Below, in pieces: positions 8,444-19,010 of a stretch of 64,000 nucleotides of DNA. A model generated the notes under the pieces. That model was not told the origin of the DNA. It searched no databases and saw only the letters and a program-made list of their open reading frames with translations. The number at the start of each line of letters is the position of its first letter. Positions within the stretch are counted from its first letter, which is position 1. The stretch comes from Nocardia nova (lineage in GTDB: Bacteria; Actinomycetota; Actinomycetes; Mycobacteriales; Mycobacteriaceae): NCBI RefSeq assembly GCF_002933465.1, contig NZ_PSZE01000003.1:186001-250000 (forward strand). The letters run 5' to 3'. The position numbers and the translations under genes are program-made.

Positions 8444-11400
8444 TTACGCGACGACGTTGACCAGCTTGCCGGGGACCACGATGACCTTGCGCGGGGTCTT
8501 GCCGGCGAGGAATTCCAGCAGCTTCTCGTCGGCGAGCGCGGCCGTCTCCACCGCCTTCGCATCGGCGTCCGCCGGTACGCTGACCCGGCTGCGGACCTTG
8601 CCGTTCACCTGGATCGGATAGTCGACCGAATCCTCCACCAGCAGTGCGGGATCCGCGGTCGGGAAGGGCCCGTGCGCCAGCGCCGTGGTGTGGCCCAGGC
8701 GTTCCCACAGTTCCTCGGCGATATGCGGGGCCATCGGGGCCAGCATCAGCACCAGCGGTTCCACCACTGTGCGCGGGGCGCCCTGCGGGTACTGCTTGGT
8801 CAGATGGTTGGTCAGCTCGATCAGTTTCGCGCCGGCGGTGTTGTCGCGCAGGGCGGCGTAGTCGGCGTCGACACCGTCGATCGTCTTGTGCAGCAGGCGA
8901 AGGGTGGCATCGGCAGGCTCGGCGTCGGTGACGCGTGCGGCCCCGGACTCCTCGTCGACCACCAGGCGCCACACCCGTTGCAGGAAGCGGTGCGCGCCGA
9001 CGACATCCTTGGTCGCCCAGGGACGCGAGGTGTCCAGCGGGCCCATCGACATCTCGTACAGCCGGAAGGTGTCCGCGCCGTACAGATCGCACATCTCGTC
9101 GGGGGAGATGGCGTTCTTCAGCGATTTGCCGATCTTGCCGTACTCCTGGAAGACCTCGATCTCCACACCGGAGGTGTTCGTCCAGAAGAACTTGCCGTCC
9201 CGCTCGACCACCTCGGCCGCCGGGATGTAGGTTCCGCGCTCGTCGGTGTAGGCGAAGGCCTGGATATAGCCCTGGTTGAACAAGCGCCGGTACGGCTCCG
9301 GACCCGAGACCTCGCCCAGATCGAACAGCACCTTCTGCCAGAACCGCGCGTACAGCAGATGCAGCACCGCGTGTTCCACGCCGCCGACGTACAGATCCAC
9401 GCCGCCGGGGTCGTTCGCACCGTGTTCGGCCGGGCGCGGGCCCAGCCAGTAGCGCTCGTTCTCCGGCGCGCAGAACGCCTCCGAATTGGTCGGGTCGGTG
9501 TAGCGCAGCTGGTACCAGGAGCTGCCGGCCCACTGCGGCATCACGTTGGTGTCGCGGCGGTAGGTCTTCACCCCGTCGCCCAGATCCAGTTCGACCGTCA
9601 CCCAATCGGTGGCCTTGGCCAGCGGCGGCGACGGTTCGGAATCGGCGTCGTCCGGATCGAAGGTGACCGGCGCGAAGTCGCGCACCTCCGGAAGTTCCAC
9701 CGGCAGCATGGATTCCGGCAGCGGATGCGCCGCGCCCTGCTCGTCGTAGACGATGGGGAACGGCTCACCCCAGTAACGCTGACGGGCGAACAGCCAGTCG
9801 CGCAGCTTGTACTGGATGGTTCCCTTGCCGTGGCCGTCGCGCTCCAGGCGCTCGACGACGGTGGCCTTGGCCGTCTCGACGTCCAGTCCGTTCAGGTAGT
9901 CGGAGTTCACCAGCAGGCCGTCGCCCGAGTACGCGGACTCCGAGATGTCGCCTCCGGCAATCACTTCCACGATCGGCAGGCCGAATGCCCGCGCGAACTC
10001 CCAGTCGCGCTGGTCGTGGCCGGGTACCGCCATGATCGCGCCGGTGCCGTAACCCGAGAGCACATAGTCGGCGATGAAGATCGGCAGTTGCGCCCCGTTG
10101 ACCGGGTTGGTGGCGTAGGCGCCCAGGAAGACGCCGGTCTTCTCCTTGTTCTCCTGTCGCTCCAGATCGGACTTCGCGGCGATCGACTTGCGGTAGGCCG
10201 CAACGGCTTCGGTCGGCGAGGCGGCGTCGAAGGTCCACCGGGGGTCGACGTCGGCGGGCCACTGCGCGGCGGCCAGCCGGTCCACCAGTTCGTGCTCCGG
10301 GGCCAGCACCACATAGCTCGCCCCGAACAGGGTGTCGGGCCGGGTCGTGAAAACCTCGATATTCTCCCCGTTCGCTGTATCGACGGTGGCACTCCCGGGG
10401 CGCTCCGTGGTTACGCCGGCTGCCTCCTCCGCGCCCGTCGCTCGCGCCACGGCATCGACGGTGGCACTCCCGGGGCGCTCCGTGGTTACGCCGGCTGCCT
10501 CCTCCGCGCCCGTCGCTCGCGCCACGGCGAAGGAGACCTCGGCACCGCGCGAGCGCCCGATCCAGTTGCGCTGCATGGCCTTCACATTGTCCGGCCAGTC
10601 CAGCAGGTCCAGATCATCGACCAGGCGGTCGGAGTAGGCGGTGATGCGCATCATCCACTGCCGCAGGCGTTTGCGGAACACCGGGAAGTTGCCGCGCTCG
10701 CTGCGGCCGTCGGCGGTGACCTCCTCGTTGGCCAGCACGGTGCCCAGTCCGGGGCACCAGTTGACCATCGAATCCGATTGGTACACCAGGCGATAGGAGT
10801 CCAGCACCTCGCCCTGTTCGGCAGGCGACAACTCGGCCCACGCGCGACCGTCCGGGGTGGGGCGTTCACCCGCGGCGAATTCGGCCACCAGATCCGCGAT
10901 CGGGCGGGCCTTGTTCGCCGAGGTGTCGTACCAGGCGTTGTAGATGCGCAGGAAGATCCACTGCGTCCACTTGTAGAACTCGGGGTCGGTGGTCGCGAAC
11001 GAGCGGCGCCGGTCGTGGCCCAGGCCGAGCCGGTCCAGCTGGCGCTGCATGGTGGCGATATTGGATTCCGTGGTCACCCGAGGATGCGCGCCGGTCTGTA
11101 CCGCGTACTGCTCGGCGGGCAGGCCGAAGGCGTCGTAACCCAGCGCGTGCAACACGTTGCGACCGTGCATGCGGTGGTAGCGCGCGAACACATCGGTGGC
11201 GATGTAGCCCAGCGGATGGCCGACGTGCAGACCCGCACCCGACGGATACGGGAACATGTCCTGGATGAACAGCTTGTCGGCCGGGGTCTCGCCGGCCAGC
11301 GGGCCGACCGGGTTCGGCGCGTAGAAGGTGCCGCGCTCCGCCCACACCCGCTGCCACTTGCTCTCCAGGGCGCCGGCCAGTTCCGCGTTGTAGCGGTGCG

Positions 11401-11500
11401 CGGGCACATCGGTTCCGGGAAGCGTGGGCAGGCTGCTTTCGGGCCCGTCACCCCGGCCGGTCGATGCGCCGGCTGTATCGGTTGCACGAGTGTCCTGCAC
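8444..11500 (-). CDS. leuS: Leucyl-tRNA synthetase with an internal 25-residue duplication
   Basis: Class I aminoacyl-tRNA synthetase charging tRNA-Leu, 1018 residues, longer than the usual 950-970 or so. The HIGH motif reads HVGH within [17 protein letters not shown]. The CP1 editing domain contains [15 protein letters not shown] and [19 protein letters not shown]. The KMSKS loop reads KIGKS ([16 protein letters not shown]). The C-terminus has [14 protein letters not shown] and [14 protein letters not shown] QVNGKVRS. Residues about 325-374, at the entrance to the editing domain, are two exact copies of [20 protein letters not shown] plus ATVDA/T, encoded by a perfect 75-bp duplication that explains the extra length. 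The start is GTG at 11500 with AGGA upstream. leuS and yqgE are close neighbours in mycobacteria; here they are 12 kb apart. Confidence 0.97.
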   Translation of the reverse strand: MQDTRATDTAGASTGRGDGPESSLPTLPGTDVPAHRYNAELAGALESKWQRVWAERGTFYAPNPVGPLAGETPADKLFIQDMFPYPSGAGLHVGHPLGYIATDVFARYHRMHGRNVLHALGYDAFGLPAEQYAVQTGAHPRVTTESNIATMQRQLDRLGLGHDRRRSFATTDPEFYKWTQWIFLRIYNAWYDTSANKARPIADLVAEFAAGERPTPDGRAWAELSPAEQGEVLDSYRLVYQSDSMVNWCPGLGTVLANEEVTADGRSERGNFPVFRKRLRQWMMRITAYSDRLVDDLDLLDWPDNVKAMQRNWIGRSRGAEVSFAVARATGAEEAAGVTTERPGSATVDAVARATGAEEAAGVTTERPGSATVDTANGENIEVFTTRPDTLFGASYVVLAPEHELVDRLAAAQWPADVDPRWTFDAASPTEAVAAYRKSIAAKSDLERQENKEKTGVFLGAYATNPVNGAQLPIFIADYVLSGYGTGAIMAVPGHDQRDWEFARAFGLPIVEVIAGGDISESAYSGDGLLVNSDYLNGLDVETAKATVVERLERDGHGKGTIQYKLRDWLFARQRYWGEPFPIVYDEQGAAHPLPESMLPVELPEVRDFAPVTFDPDDADSEPSPPLAKATDWVTVELDLGDGVKTYRRDTNVMPQWAGSSWYQLRYTDPTNSEAFCAPENERYWLGPRPAEHGANDPGGVDLYVGGVEHAVLHLLYARFWQKVLFDLGEVSGPEPYRRLFNQGYIQAFAYTDERGTYIPAAEVVERDGKFFWTNTSGVEIEVFQEYGKIGKSLKNAISPDEMCDLYGADTFRLYEMSMGPLDTSRPWATKDVVGAHRFLQRVWRLVVDEESGAARVTDAEPADATLRLLHKTIDGVDADYAALRDNTAGAKLIELTNHLTKQYPQGAPRTVVEPLVLMLAPMAPHIAEELWERLGHTTALAHGPFPTADPALLVEDSVDYPIQVNGKVRSRVSVPADADAKAVETAALADEKLLEFLAGKTPRKVIVVPGKLVNVVA
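10379..10528 (-). repeat. Perfect 75-bp tandem duplication inside leuS
   Basis: Two identical 75-bp copies, 10379-10453 and 10454-10528, add 25 codons each in frame. Part of each copy (from about 10406, CGTGGTTACGCCGGCTGCC on the plus strand) closely resembles the 72-bp repeat in trmB at 43474-43668. In leuS this DNA is read as [12 protein letters not shown], in trmB as SDGAGGGSLRNH, so the two genes read the same DNA one base out of register. Confidence 0.95.
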
Positions 11501-11668
11501 GGTCCTGCCTTCTTGTCGCCGAGTTCCCCTGGTGAACGTCTGTGGACAACGTCGTCACTCAGGGTAGAGCGTGCGCACGTCAGCACCCAAAAAGGGGTGA
11601 GCGGGGCGTTCGCGGCGGCGGCGAGCCCCGCGGGCACGCGGTTTTGATACCGGAGTACCGTATTCCGG

Positions 11669-12073
11669 GTGTTCGTGGTCGCGCTCCTCCTGTTTCTGCT
11701 GGCGGCCGTGGCCGTTGTCACGGGCGTGCTCGGGCTGACCGGCACCCTGCCACCCAATCGGTTCTTCGGTGTGCACACCGAAGAAGCCCTCCGCACCGAA
11801 GAGGCGTATCGCGTGGCCAATCGCGTCGCCGGGCCCACCTCGGTCGGCGCGGGTCTGCTGCTCGCGGCCGCCGGTGCGATCGCGCTGGTCGCGACGGTAT
11901 GGGTGGGCTTGGCTGCCGCCGCGGTGGCACTGATCGTGGCCCTGTTCACGCTGGGCGCCGGGGTCAACGCGGCCAACGAGGCGATCGCGGGGCTCGCGCC
12001 CGCCGAGGTCGGCGGCTGCGGCAACTCCTGCGGTGCGTGCTCACTGCGCGACGCCTGCCAGCCGGCCAATTGA
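11669..12073 (+). CDS. SdpI-family membrane protein with a Cys-rich tail
   Basis: Small integral membrane protein of 134 residues with about three helices: FVVALLLFLLAAVAVVTGVL, then a cytoplasmic-type loop, then two helices from about residue 50 to 100. The loop NRFFGVHTEEALRTEEAYRVANR is the hallmark of SdpI-like proteins, whose Bacillus member confers immunity to the SdpC toxin; most actinobacterial members have no known toxin partner. The C-terminus carries four Cys in GGCGNSCGACSLRDACQP, which could bind metal or form disulphides. The GTG at 11669 is the first codon of the predicted helix. It is probably read in one unit with the following HAD gene, 25 bp downstream. Confidence 0.75.
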   Translation: MFVVALLLFLLAAVAVVTGVLGLTGTLPPNRFFGVHTEEALRTEEAYRVANRVAGPTSVGAGLLLAAAGAIALVATVWVGLAAAAVALIVALFTLGAGVNAANEAIAGLAPAEVGGCGNSCGACSLRDACQPAN

Positions 12074-12098
12074 TCCGTCCGGCGTCCGGCCGTCCGGT

Positions 12099-12710
12099 AT
12101 GACGGGTCCGCTCACGGTCGGCTTCGACCTCGATATGACCTTGATCGACTCGCGTCCCGGCATCCGCGCCTGCTATCAGGAATTGTCGAGACGCACCCGC
12201 ACTCCGATCGACAGCGATCTGGTCGTCACCCGCCTCGGGCCGCCGCTGGAACACGAGCTGGCCAACTGGTTCCCCGCCGACCGCGTCCCGGCGGTTGCCG
12301 CTCTGTATCGGGAGATGTATCCGGATTTCGCGATCGCCGGCACGGTGGAATTGCCCGGCGCCCGCGCGGCGACCGCGGCGGTTCAGGCGCTGGGCGGCCG
12401 GGTGATCGTGGTCACCGGCAAATACGAACCGAACGCCAAACTCCACCTCACCCACCTCGACATTCCGGCCGACGCGGTGATCGGCGACCTGTGGGCCGAA
12501 CAGAAGGCCCAGGCCCTGCGCGACCACGACGCGAGCGTGTACGTGGGTGATCACATCGGCGATATGCGCGGCGCCCGTACCGCGTCGGCATACGCCGTCG
12601 GCGTGACCAGCGGTCCGTGCGATGCCGCCGAGCTGCGGGCTGCCGGCGCCGATGTCGTCCTGCGCGACCTCACCGAATTTCCCGGGCTGCTGCGCGAGCT
12701 CGCGAGCTGA
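12099..12710 (+). CDS. HAD family hydrolase (phosphoglycolate phosphatase-like)
   Basis: Haloacid dehalogenase-type phosphatase of 203 residues. Motif I is GFDLDMTLID (DxDxT with nucleophile Asp at about residue 10), motif II is VIVVTGKYEPN, motif III Lys lies in the QKAQAL region and motif IV is VYVGDHIGDMRGA. A helical cap follows motif I (residues about 20-85), as in subfamily I enzymes such as phosphoglycolate phosphatase. The substrate is not predictable. The ATG at 12099 starts just before motif I; an upstream in-frame ATG at 12033 lies within the SdpI-like gene and is unlikely. It is probably co-transcribed with the SdpI-like gene. Confidence 0.87.
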   Translation: MTGPLTVGFDLDMTLIDSRPGIRACYQELSRRTRTPIDSDLVVTRLGPPLEHELANWFPADRVPAVAALYREMYPDFAIAGTVELPGARAATAAVQALGGRVIVVTGKYEPNAKLHLTHLDIPADAVIGDLWAEQKAQALRDHDASVYVGDHIGDMRGARTASAYAVGVTSGPCDAAELRAAGADVVLRDLTEFPGLLRELAS

Positions 12711-12917
12711 CTGCCCCGGCAAGCGCCGCACGTCCTACTGTCGGTGCGGGTCGCACTCCGGTGCGGCGATCGAGCGGGAAAGCGGACTGCCGGCCGGAAG
12801 GACGTAGAACACCGTGAGCCGCAAGGGTTTTCGAGTGCGGTTGCCGGCGGTGTGGGCGTGGGCGGCGCCGGCGGGCTCGCGAAATATCCGGCCCGGGCGG
12901 TAAGCGACCGGTACCGG

Positions 12918-13250
12918 TCAGCCACGCGGCGCGTACATGATCACGGTCACGCCCACCAGGCAGATCGCGGCTCCCGCCACATCCCAGCGGTCCGGCCGGA
13001 AGCCGTCGAACGCGATGGCCCACAGCAGCGACCCCGCGACGAACACACCGCCGTAGGCGGCCAGGATCCGGTCGAAATGAGCATCCGGCTGTAGCGTCGC
13101 GACGAACCCGTACAGCCCCAGCGCGATCACCCCGGCCCCCGCCCAGGCCGACCCGCGATGCTCACGCACCCCTTGCCACACCAGCCACGCCCCGCCGATC
13201 TCGGCGAGCGCGGCCAGGACGAACAGCAGAATCGAGCGCACCACGGTCAC
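12918..13250 (-). CDS. YnfA family (UPF0060) membrane protein
   Basis: Small multidrug-resistance-like membrane protein of 110 residues, the standard family length. Four predicted helices start with [20 protein letters not shown]; the segments [35 protein letters not shown] and [18 protein letters not shown] are family-typical. The start is GTG at 13250 ([10 protein letters not shown]); the longer open frame upstream has no helix or homology and overlaps the end of gdhA-side DNA. Transport function is inferred from fold; no substrate is established for most members. Confidence 0.9.
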   Translation of the reverse strand: MTVVRSILLFVLAALAEIGGAWLVWQGVREHRGSAWAGAGVIALGLYGFVATLQPDAHFDRILAAYGGVFVAGSLLWAIAFDGFRPDRWDVAGAAICLVGVTVIMYAPRG

Positions 13251-13323
13251 GAACGGCGAGCCTACGAAACTCGGTGCCGGTGGCTCCGGACGGGACGGCC
13301 GGCGCGTCGTCGGCCCCGGGCGT

Positions 13324-14760
<1,437 letters not shown>

Positions 14761-14816
14761 TCATGCCAGGACAACGCGGTTTCGACCGGTATGTCCGTTA
14801 ATCACTGGGTGGTAGC

Positions 14817-15581
14817 TCAGTTGGTCTTGCGGCGGAACAGCGAGCGCGACCAGAGGTAGCCGACCGCCGTGAAGCCGATGCACCAGGCCACCGCCGCGAC
14901 GCCGTTGCCTCCGATGGCCGTGCCCATGAGCAGTCCGCGCAGCGTTTCGGTCAGGGGTGTGAAGGGCTGGTACTCGGCGAATTGCCGGACACCGGCGGGC
15001 ATGGTGTCGGTGGGAGCCAGGCCGCTGCCGAGGAAGGGGAGGAAGATCAGCGGAGTGGGGGTATTGCTCGCGCTCTCCGGTGTTTTGGCGGCCAATCCGA
15101 AACCCACTCCGAGCCATGCCAATCCGAAGATCACCAGGGCGATGAGGCCGAAGGTGGCGAGCCACTCCACGATCGTGGCATCGGGGCGGAAGCCGATCAG
15201 TGCCGCGACCCCGACCATCAGGCCCACACCCAGCACACCTTGGATCACGGTCCCGGCGACCTGGCCGGTGAGGATCGAGGAATGTGCCATGGGCATGGTC
15301 CGGAACCGGTTCACGATGCCCTTGGTCATATCCGAGGCGATGGCCACCGCGACACCGACCACCAGATAGGCCGGGATGATCAGCATCATGCCGGGGACCA
15401 GGTAGTCGATATAACTGCCGCCGGTGGCTTTCTCCAGTGCGCCACCGAAGATGTAATCGAACATCAGCAACATCACCAGCGGCATGATGAACATGCTGAT
15501 CGTCATGCCGGGATATCGCTTGGCGTGCACCAGGTTCCGGCGCAGCATCGTGCGGGAGTCGGCGAGGGTGTGCGTGGTCAT
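14817..15581 (-). CDS. ABC-2 type exporter permease (DrrB-like)
   Basis: Membrane subunit of a drug- or lipid-type ABC exporter, 254 residues with six predicted helices. Recognisable stretches are SMFIMPLVMLLMFDYIFGGA (first helix), YIDYLVPGMMLI, SDMTKGIVNRFRTMPM (the conserved cytoplasmic loop of the DrrB family) and the C-terminal FTPLTETLRGLLMG. The ATG at 15581 overlaps the stop of the ATPase gene by 4 bp (ATGA), so translation is coupled. Daunorubicin-resistance DrrAB is the best known relative; actual cargo is unknown. Confidence 0.92.
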   Translation of the reverse strand: MTTHTLADSRTMLRRNLVHAKRYPGMTISMFIMPLVMLLMFDYIFGGALEKATGGSYIDYLVPGMMLIIPAYLVVGVAVAIASDMTKGIVNRFRTMPMAHSSILTGQVAGTVIQGVLGVGLMVGVAALIGFRPDATIVEWLATFGLIALVIFGLAWLGVGFGLAAKTPESASNTPTPLIFLPFLGSGLAPTDTMPAGVRQFAEYQPFTPLTETLRGLLMGTAIGGNGVAAVAWCIGFTAVGYLWSRSLFRRKTN

Positions 15582-16516
15582 CGTGCGGATTCCTTCTCGG
15601 GTGCGGTGCGGCCGGTGAGGGTGAGGAAGACGTCGTCGAGATCGGGGGTGTGCACCGACAGGCTTTCGGGCTCGATGCGGGCGCGCCCGAGCCGGTCCAG
15701 GACGTCGCGCAGCGAGGCGACGCCGCCGTCGCTGGGCACCGCCAGGGTCGAGTCCGTGGTCGTTCCGCCGAGTAGTTCGGCGGCGCTGCGCAGCTGCTCC
15801 TCGTCGCCGAAGGTCAGGCGGATATGTCCGCCCGGCACAAGACGTTTCAGCTGTTCGGGCGTGCCCTCGGCGACGATGTGGCCGTGGTCGAGCACCGCGA
15901 TCCGGTGCGCGAGCTGGTCGGCCTCCTCCAGATACTGGGTGGTGAGGAAGATGGTGACGCCGTCGGCGACCAGCTCGCGGATGATGTCCCACATCCCGCG
16001 CCGGCTGCGCGGGTCCAGGCCGACCGTGGGTTCGTCGAGGAAGATGATGCGCGGCTTGCCGACCAGCGTCATCGCCAGGTCGAGCCGGCGCGTCATACCG
16101 CCGGAGTAGCTCCCGGCCACCTTGTCGGCGGCGTTCAGCAGGTCGAAGCGGGTCAGCAGGTCGTCGGCGACGCGCCGGCCCTCGCTACGGGGCAGATGGT
16201 GCAGATCTGCCATCAGCAGCAGGTTCTCGCGTCCGGTGAGCAGTTCGTCGACCGCCGAGAACTGGCCGGTCACGCCGATGGCAGTGCGGACGGCGTCGGG
16301 ATCGGTGACCGGGTCGTGGCCCCCGACGCGCAGGTTGCCGTCGTCGGGCCGGGTCAGGGTGGCGAGGATGTGGACGGTGGTCGTCTTCCCGGCGCCGTTG
16401 GGGCCGAGCAGCGCGAAGATCCTGCCCTCCGGCACGGTGAGGTCGATACCGTCCAGCACCACATGGTCGGCGAACGATTTCCGTAGACCGGTGACCGATA
16501 TGGCCGGTGAACTCAT
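15578..16516 (-). CDS. ABC-2 type exporter ATP-binding protein (DrrA-like)
   Basis: ATPase of the exporter, 312 residues. Motifs are Walker A GPNGAGKTT (about residue 40), signature YSGGMTRRLDLAMTLVG, Walker B IIFLDEPTVGLDPRSRRGMW and switch-region TTQYLEEADQLAHRIAVLD. The region after residue 220 (HIRLTFGDEEQLRS onward) is the C-terminal domain of daunorubicin-resistance ATPases. The ATG at 16516 has GGAAGGACC upstream; a longer frame to 16591 lacks support. A TATCTT or TATTAT stretch about 20-30 nt upstream could be a promoter of its own, but the EXLDI gene 132 bp upstream on the same strand suggests a shared unit. Confidence 0.93.
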   Translation of the reverse strand: MSSPAISVTGLRKSFADHVVLDGIDLTVPEGRIFALLGPNGAGKTTTVHILATLTRPDDGNLRVGGHDPVTDPDAVRTAIGVTGQFSAVDELLTGRENLLLMADLHHLPRSEGRRVADDLLTRFDLLNAADKVAGSYSGGMTRRLDLAMTLVGKPRIIFLDEPTVGLDPRSRRGMWDIIRELVADGVTIFLTTQYLEEADQLAHRIAVLDHGHIVAEGTPEQLKRLVPGGHIRLTFGDEEQLRSAAELLGGTTTDSTLAVPSDGGVASLRDVLDRLGRARIEPESLSVHTPDLDDVFLTLTGRTAPEKESAR

Positions 16517-16648
16517 GGTGGTCCTTCCATAATAAGATAGCGATGAATGCATGCGTCGACCGAGCCGTGTCCGCGGGATTCCTGCGGACAAGGTGGGTCG
16601 ATATCGAATTGTCTTGCGGTCGAGGTTATTTCGGCTCGAAGCGGTCGG

Positions 16649-17164
16649 TCAGATGTCGAGATCCTCGATCTGCGGATGCTCGGTCAGGTCGCTGATGCGG
16701 TCGTACAGCTTGTCGGGAACTCTGCCTTTCAGGTCGGCCGGTGAGTCGTAGATGTCCATGGTGAATTCGCCCCAGTCCGGATCGGTGACGCCGAGCATTC
16801 GCCGCCAATTGGTCAGATCCTTCAGCCAGTTCGTGTCGGTGGGGTAGTCCGTCCATTCCGCACGCTGCCGGTGCAGCACGAATTTGCCCCTGCGTGTGCG
16901 GAATACGCGAATACGCTCGAAGCGCTCGTTGCCCATATCGCTCGACTCGGTGAGCAGTACCCCCGAGAATCGCACCTGCCGGGCGCCGTTGTGGCCGACC
17001 CGCAGGACGATCTCGTCGAATCCCTGCAGCCGCCCCTCCTCGAGCTCGATGTATCGGCGCAGTGCCGTCACGATCGCACCCGACAGATTGCCGCCGACCA
17101 GCTCCTGCGCGCGCTGGAACAGGGGTAGATCGTCATCGGAGACGTACACGGTCTTGTTCGGCAT
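16649..17164 (-). CDS. EXLDI family protein
   Basis: Protein of 171 residues ending in EDLDI, the C-terminal motif after which the EXLDI family (TIGR04342, from memory) is named. The N-terminus MPNKTVYVSDDDLPLFQRAQ followed by SGAIVTALRRYIELEE resembles a ribbon-helix-helix DNA-binding fold (beta strand, then two helices), so an autoregulatory role is a reasonable inference. The rest contains IRVFRTRRGKFVLHRQ and LKDLTNWRRMLG, with no enzyme motif that I recognise. It heads the DrrAB exporter genes on the same strand. A leaderless-type promoter built on two TATACGTA repeats sits right before the ATG. Confidence 0.82.
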   Translation of the reverse strand: MPNKTVYVSDDDLPLFQRAQELVGGNLSGAIVTALRRYIELEEGRLQGFDEIVLRVGHNGARQVRFSGVLLTESSDMGNERFERIRVFRTRRGKFVLHRQRAEWTDYPTDTNWLKDLTNWRRMLGVTDPDWGEFTMDIYDSPADLKGRVPDKLYDRISDLTEHPQIEDLDI

Positions 17165-17170
17165 GTCCCA

Positions 17171-17194
17171 ACTATACGTAGATGTATACGTACA
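17171..17194 (-). promoter_or_regulatory. TATACGTA repeats: probable leaderless promoter and operator of the EXLDI gene
   Basis: The octamer TATACGTA occurs at 17173-17180 and 17185-17192, exactly 12 bp apart; each is part of a palindromic TACGTA/GTATAC stretch. On the minus strand the inner copy reads TATAGT followed by six bases and then the ATG at 17164, which is the spacing of a leaderless actinobacterial -10 element. The repeats would therefore overlap the promoter, as expected for autorepression. All of this is inferred from sequence alone. Confidence 0.55.
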
Positions 17195-17324
17195 CACAAG
17201 GGGATCCTTGTGCGACGGCACGCGGGAACGATGAACCGGTCGGGGGCGTGCTTCGTATCTCGGCTGAGTGCGTTCGGTTCGGCACCGCGGCCGGCTTCCG
17301 AACTCCCCACGGGAAGGAGCGGCG

Positions 17325-19010
17325 ATGCCGTTACGACTGGTCGACTATCTGGTGCGGGCCGTATCGGACATGGGCGTTCGACATATCTTCGGCGTCGACG
17401 GCGCCAATATCGAAGATCTCTTCGACGCGGTCCACGACGCCTCGGACCGGATCACCGCGGTGGTCGCCAAACACGAATTCGCCGCCGCCACCATGGCCGA
17501 CGGTTATGCCCGTTCCACCGCGGGCCTCGGCGTCGTCTGCGCGACCTCCGGTGGCGGAGCGATGAATCTGGTTGCCGGACTGGCAGAATCGCATGCCTCG
17601 CGGGTCCCGGTGCTCGCGTTGGTGGGGCAGGCTCCGACCGACCTCGAAGGTAGAGGCGCCTTCCAGGATTCCAGCGGCCGAGCCGGAACCTTCGACGCTG
17701 CCGAACTTTTCGCCACGATCGCGCTGTACTGCGCACGGGTGGAGACGCCCGCCTCGCTTCCGGCCCACCTCTCCCGCGCCGTCGCGGCCGCACGTGCGGG
17801 CGGTCCGGCGGTCCTGCTGGTGCCCAAGGATGTTCAGCAGGCCGAACTTCGCGCCGACCCGTTCGTCGCACCGTGTCCGGTACACGGCCGGGACGACGCC
17901 GGTATCGATCGGCTCCTGGAGGGGCTGCGAGCGGCCCGCGCGGTCGGCAAGGTCGTGATCATCGCGGGCGCGCAGGTCGCCCGCGACGATGCTCGTGCCG
18001 AACTGCGTGATCTGGCAGCGGTTCTCGACGCCGGGGTCGGCGTCGCGCCGGACGCCAAGGATGTGTACGACTGCACCGAACCAGGATTCCTCGGTGTCGC
18101 CGGAAGTATGGGCCATACCGAACTGGCCGACGCCCTGAACGGCAGCGCCCTGTGCTTGCTGGTCGGCACCCGGATGCCGGTCACCGCGCGCGCCGGATTG
18201 GAATCGGTGCTGGGCGCGTCGACGGTGTCGGTCGGCGGTGAGCCGCCCTACCTCCCCGCGGTCCATGCCACCAGTACCGATCTGGCCGCCACACTCCGCG
18301 AACTGACGTCGGAGCTGAGTGCCGGCGCGGGCCGGGTGCACCGGGTGGATCCCCGGCGCCCGCGCCGCAGGCCCGACCCGCTGCCGGTTCCGCCCGCGGA
18401 CGGACCGGGCCTGCGTTATCGCGACATCGTCGAAACGCTCAACAGCACAATGCATTCGGATACCGATGTCTTCGCCGACGCGGGCAATACCGGGGCATCG
18501 GTGGTGCATCATCTCCGTCTGCCGCGTGACGGCCGCTTCGTCGTCGCCCTGGGCATGGGCGGTATGGGCTACGCCTTCGGCGCCGCCATCGGGTCCTGTT
18601 TCGCCCGCCGGCACCGCGACGACGGGACCGAGCGGCGCACCGTGGTCGTGGCCGGCGACGGCGCCTTCTACATGCACGGCATGGAGATTCACACCGCGGT
18701 CCAGTACGGGCTGCCGGTGACCTTCGTCGTACTCGACAATTCAGCGCACGCCATGTGCGTGACCCGTGAGCAACTGTTCTACGGAGATCGATACAGCTTC
18801 AACAGATTTCACAAAGCGCATCTGGGAGCCGGTATCGCGGCGATGTTCCCGGATCTGCCCTCCTTCTCGCCGGCGACGCCGGCCGAGCTCGCGACAGCGC
18901 TGTCGTACTGCCTGGAAACGCCCGGGCCCTCGTTCGTTTCGATCGATTGCGATCCCGACGAGATACCGCCGTTCATCCCCTTCCTGTCTGCATCGAGGAG
19001 GAATCCGTGA
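17325..19010 (+). CDS. Thiamine-diphosphate-dependent enzyme (acetolactate synthase/decarboxylase superfamily)
   Basis: ThDP-dependent enzyme of 561 residues with the three-domain layout of acetolactate synthase and 2-oxoacid decarboxylases. The catalytic Glu lies in AKHEFAAATMADGYARST (about residue 50), followed by the TSGGGAMNLVAGLAES cofactor region. The central domain is residues about 190-340. The ThDP/Mg motif is VVVAGDGAFYMHGME ending at VVLDNSAHAM (GDG...N) in the C-terminal domain. It probably decarboxylates a 2-oxo acid or adds it to an acceptor. The ATG at 17325 follows GGAAGGAG. It is first of four same-strand genes joined by overlaps or short gaps, transcribed divergently from the EXLDI-exporter genes. 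It is not clearly ilvB, since no regulatory-subunit gene is near. Confidence 0.88.
   Translation: MPLRLVDYLVRAVSDMGVRHIFGVDGANIEDLFDAVHDASDRITAVVAKHEFAAATMADGYARSTAGLGVVCATSGGGAMNLVAGLAESHASRVPVLALVGQAPTDLEGRGAFQDSSGRAGTFDAAELFATIALYCARVETPASLPAHLSRAVAAARAGGPAVLLVPKDVQQAELRADPFVAPCPVHGRDDAGIDRLLEGLRAARAVGKVVIIAGAQVARDDARAELRDLAAVLDAGVGVAPDAKDVYDCTEPGFLGVAGSMGHTELADALNGSALCLLVGTRMPVTARAGLESVLGASTVSVGGEPPYLPAVHATSTDLAATLRELTSELSAGAGRVHRVDPRRPRRRPDPLPVPPADGPGLRYRDIVETLNSTMHSDTDVFADAGNTGASVVHHLRLPRDGRFVVALGMGGMGYAFGAAIGSCFARRHRDDGTERRTVVVAGDGAFYMHGMEIHTAVQYGLPVTFVVLDNSAHAMCVTREQLFYGDRYSFNRFHKAHLGAGIAAMFPDLPSFSPATPAELATALSYCLETPGPSFVSIDCDPDEIPPFIPFLSASRRNP

Noticed and set aside
8672..11647. Very long open frame on the plus strand opposite leuS.
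   Set aside because: High-GC third-position bias of leuS creates it; the protein is Arg/His/Gly-rich with no domain, and leuS is certain.
12814..12903. GTG-started 29-codon frame VSRKGFRVRLPAVWAW after GGAAGG.
   Set aside because: Too short, no homology and no conserved context; treated as intergenic DNA between the HAD and ynfA genes.
14805..14835. TGGTAGCTCAGTTGGT looks like the D-arm of a tRNA gene.
   Set aside because: It overlaps the end of the exporter permease gene and no anticodon arm, T-arm or acceptor stem can be paired around it.
17325..19010. ThDP enzyme considered as ilvB, the acetolactate synthase large subunit.
   Set aside because: No ilvN or ilvC neighbours, the TSGPGATN-type cofactor motif is altered to TSGGGAMN, and the cluster context is different.
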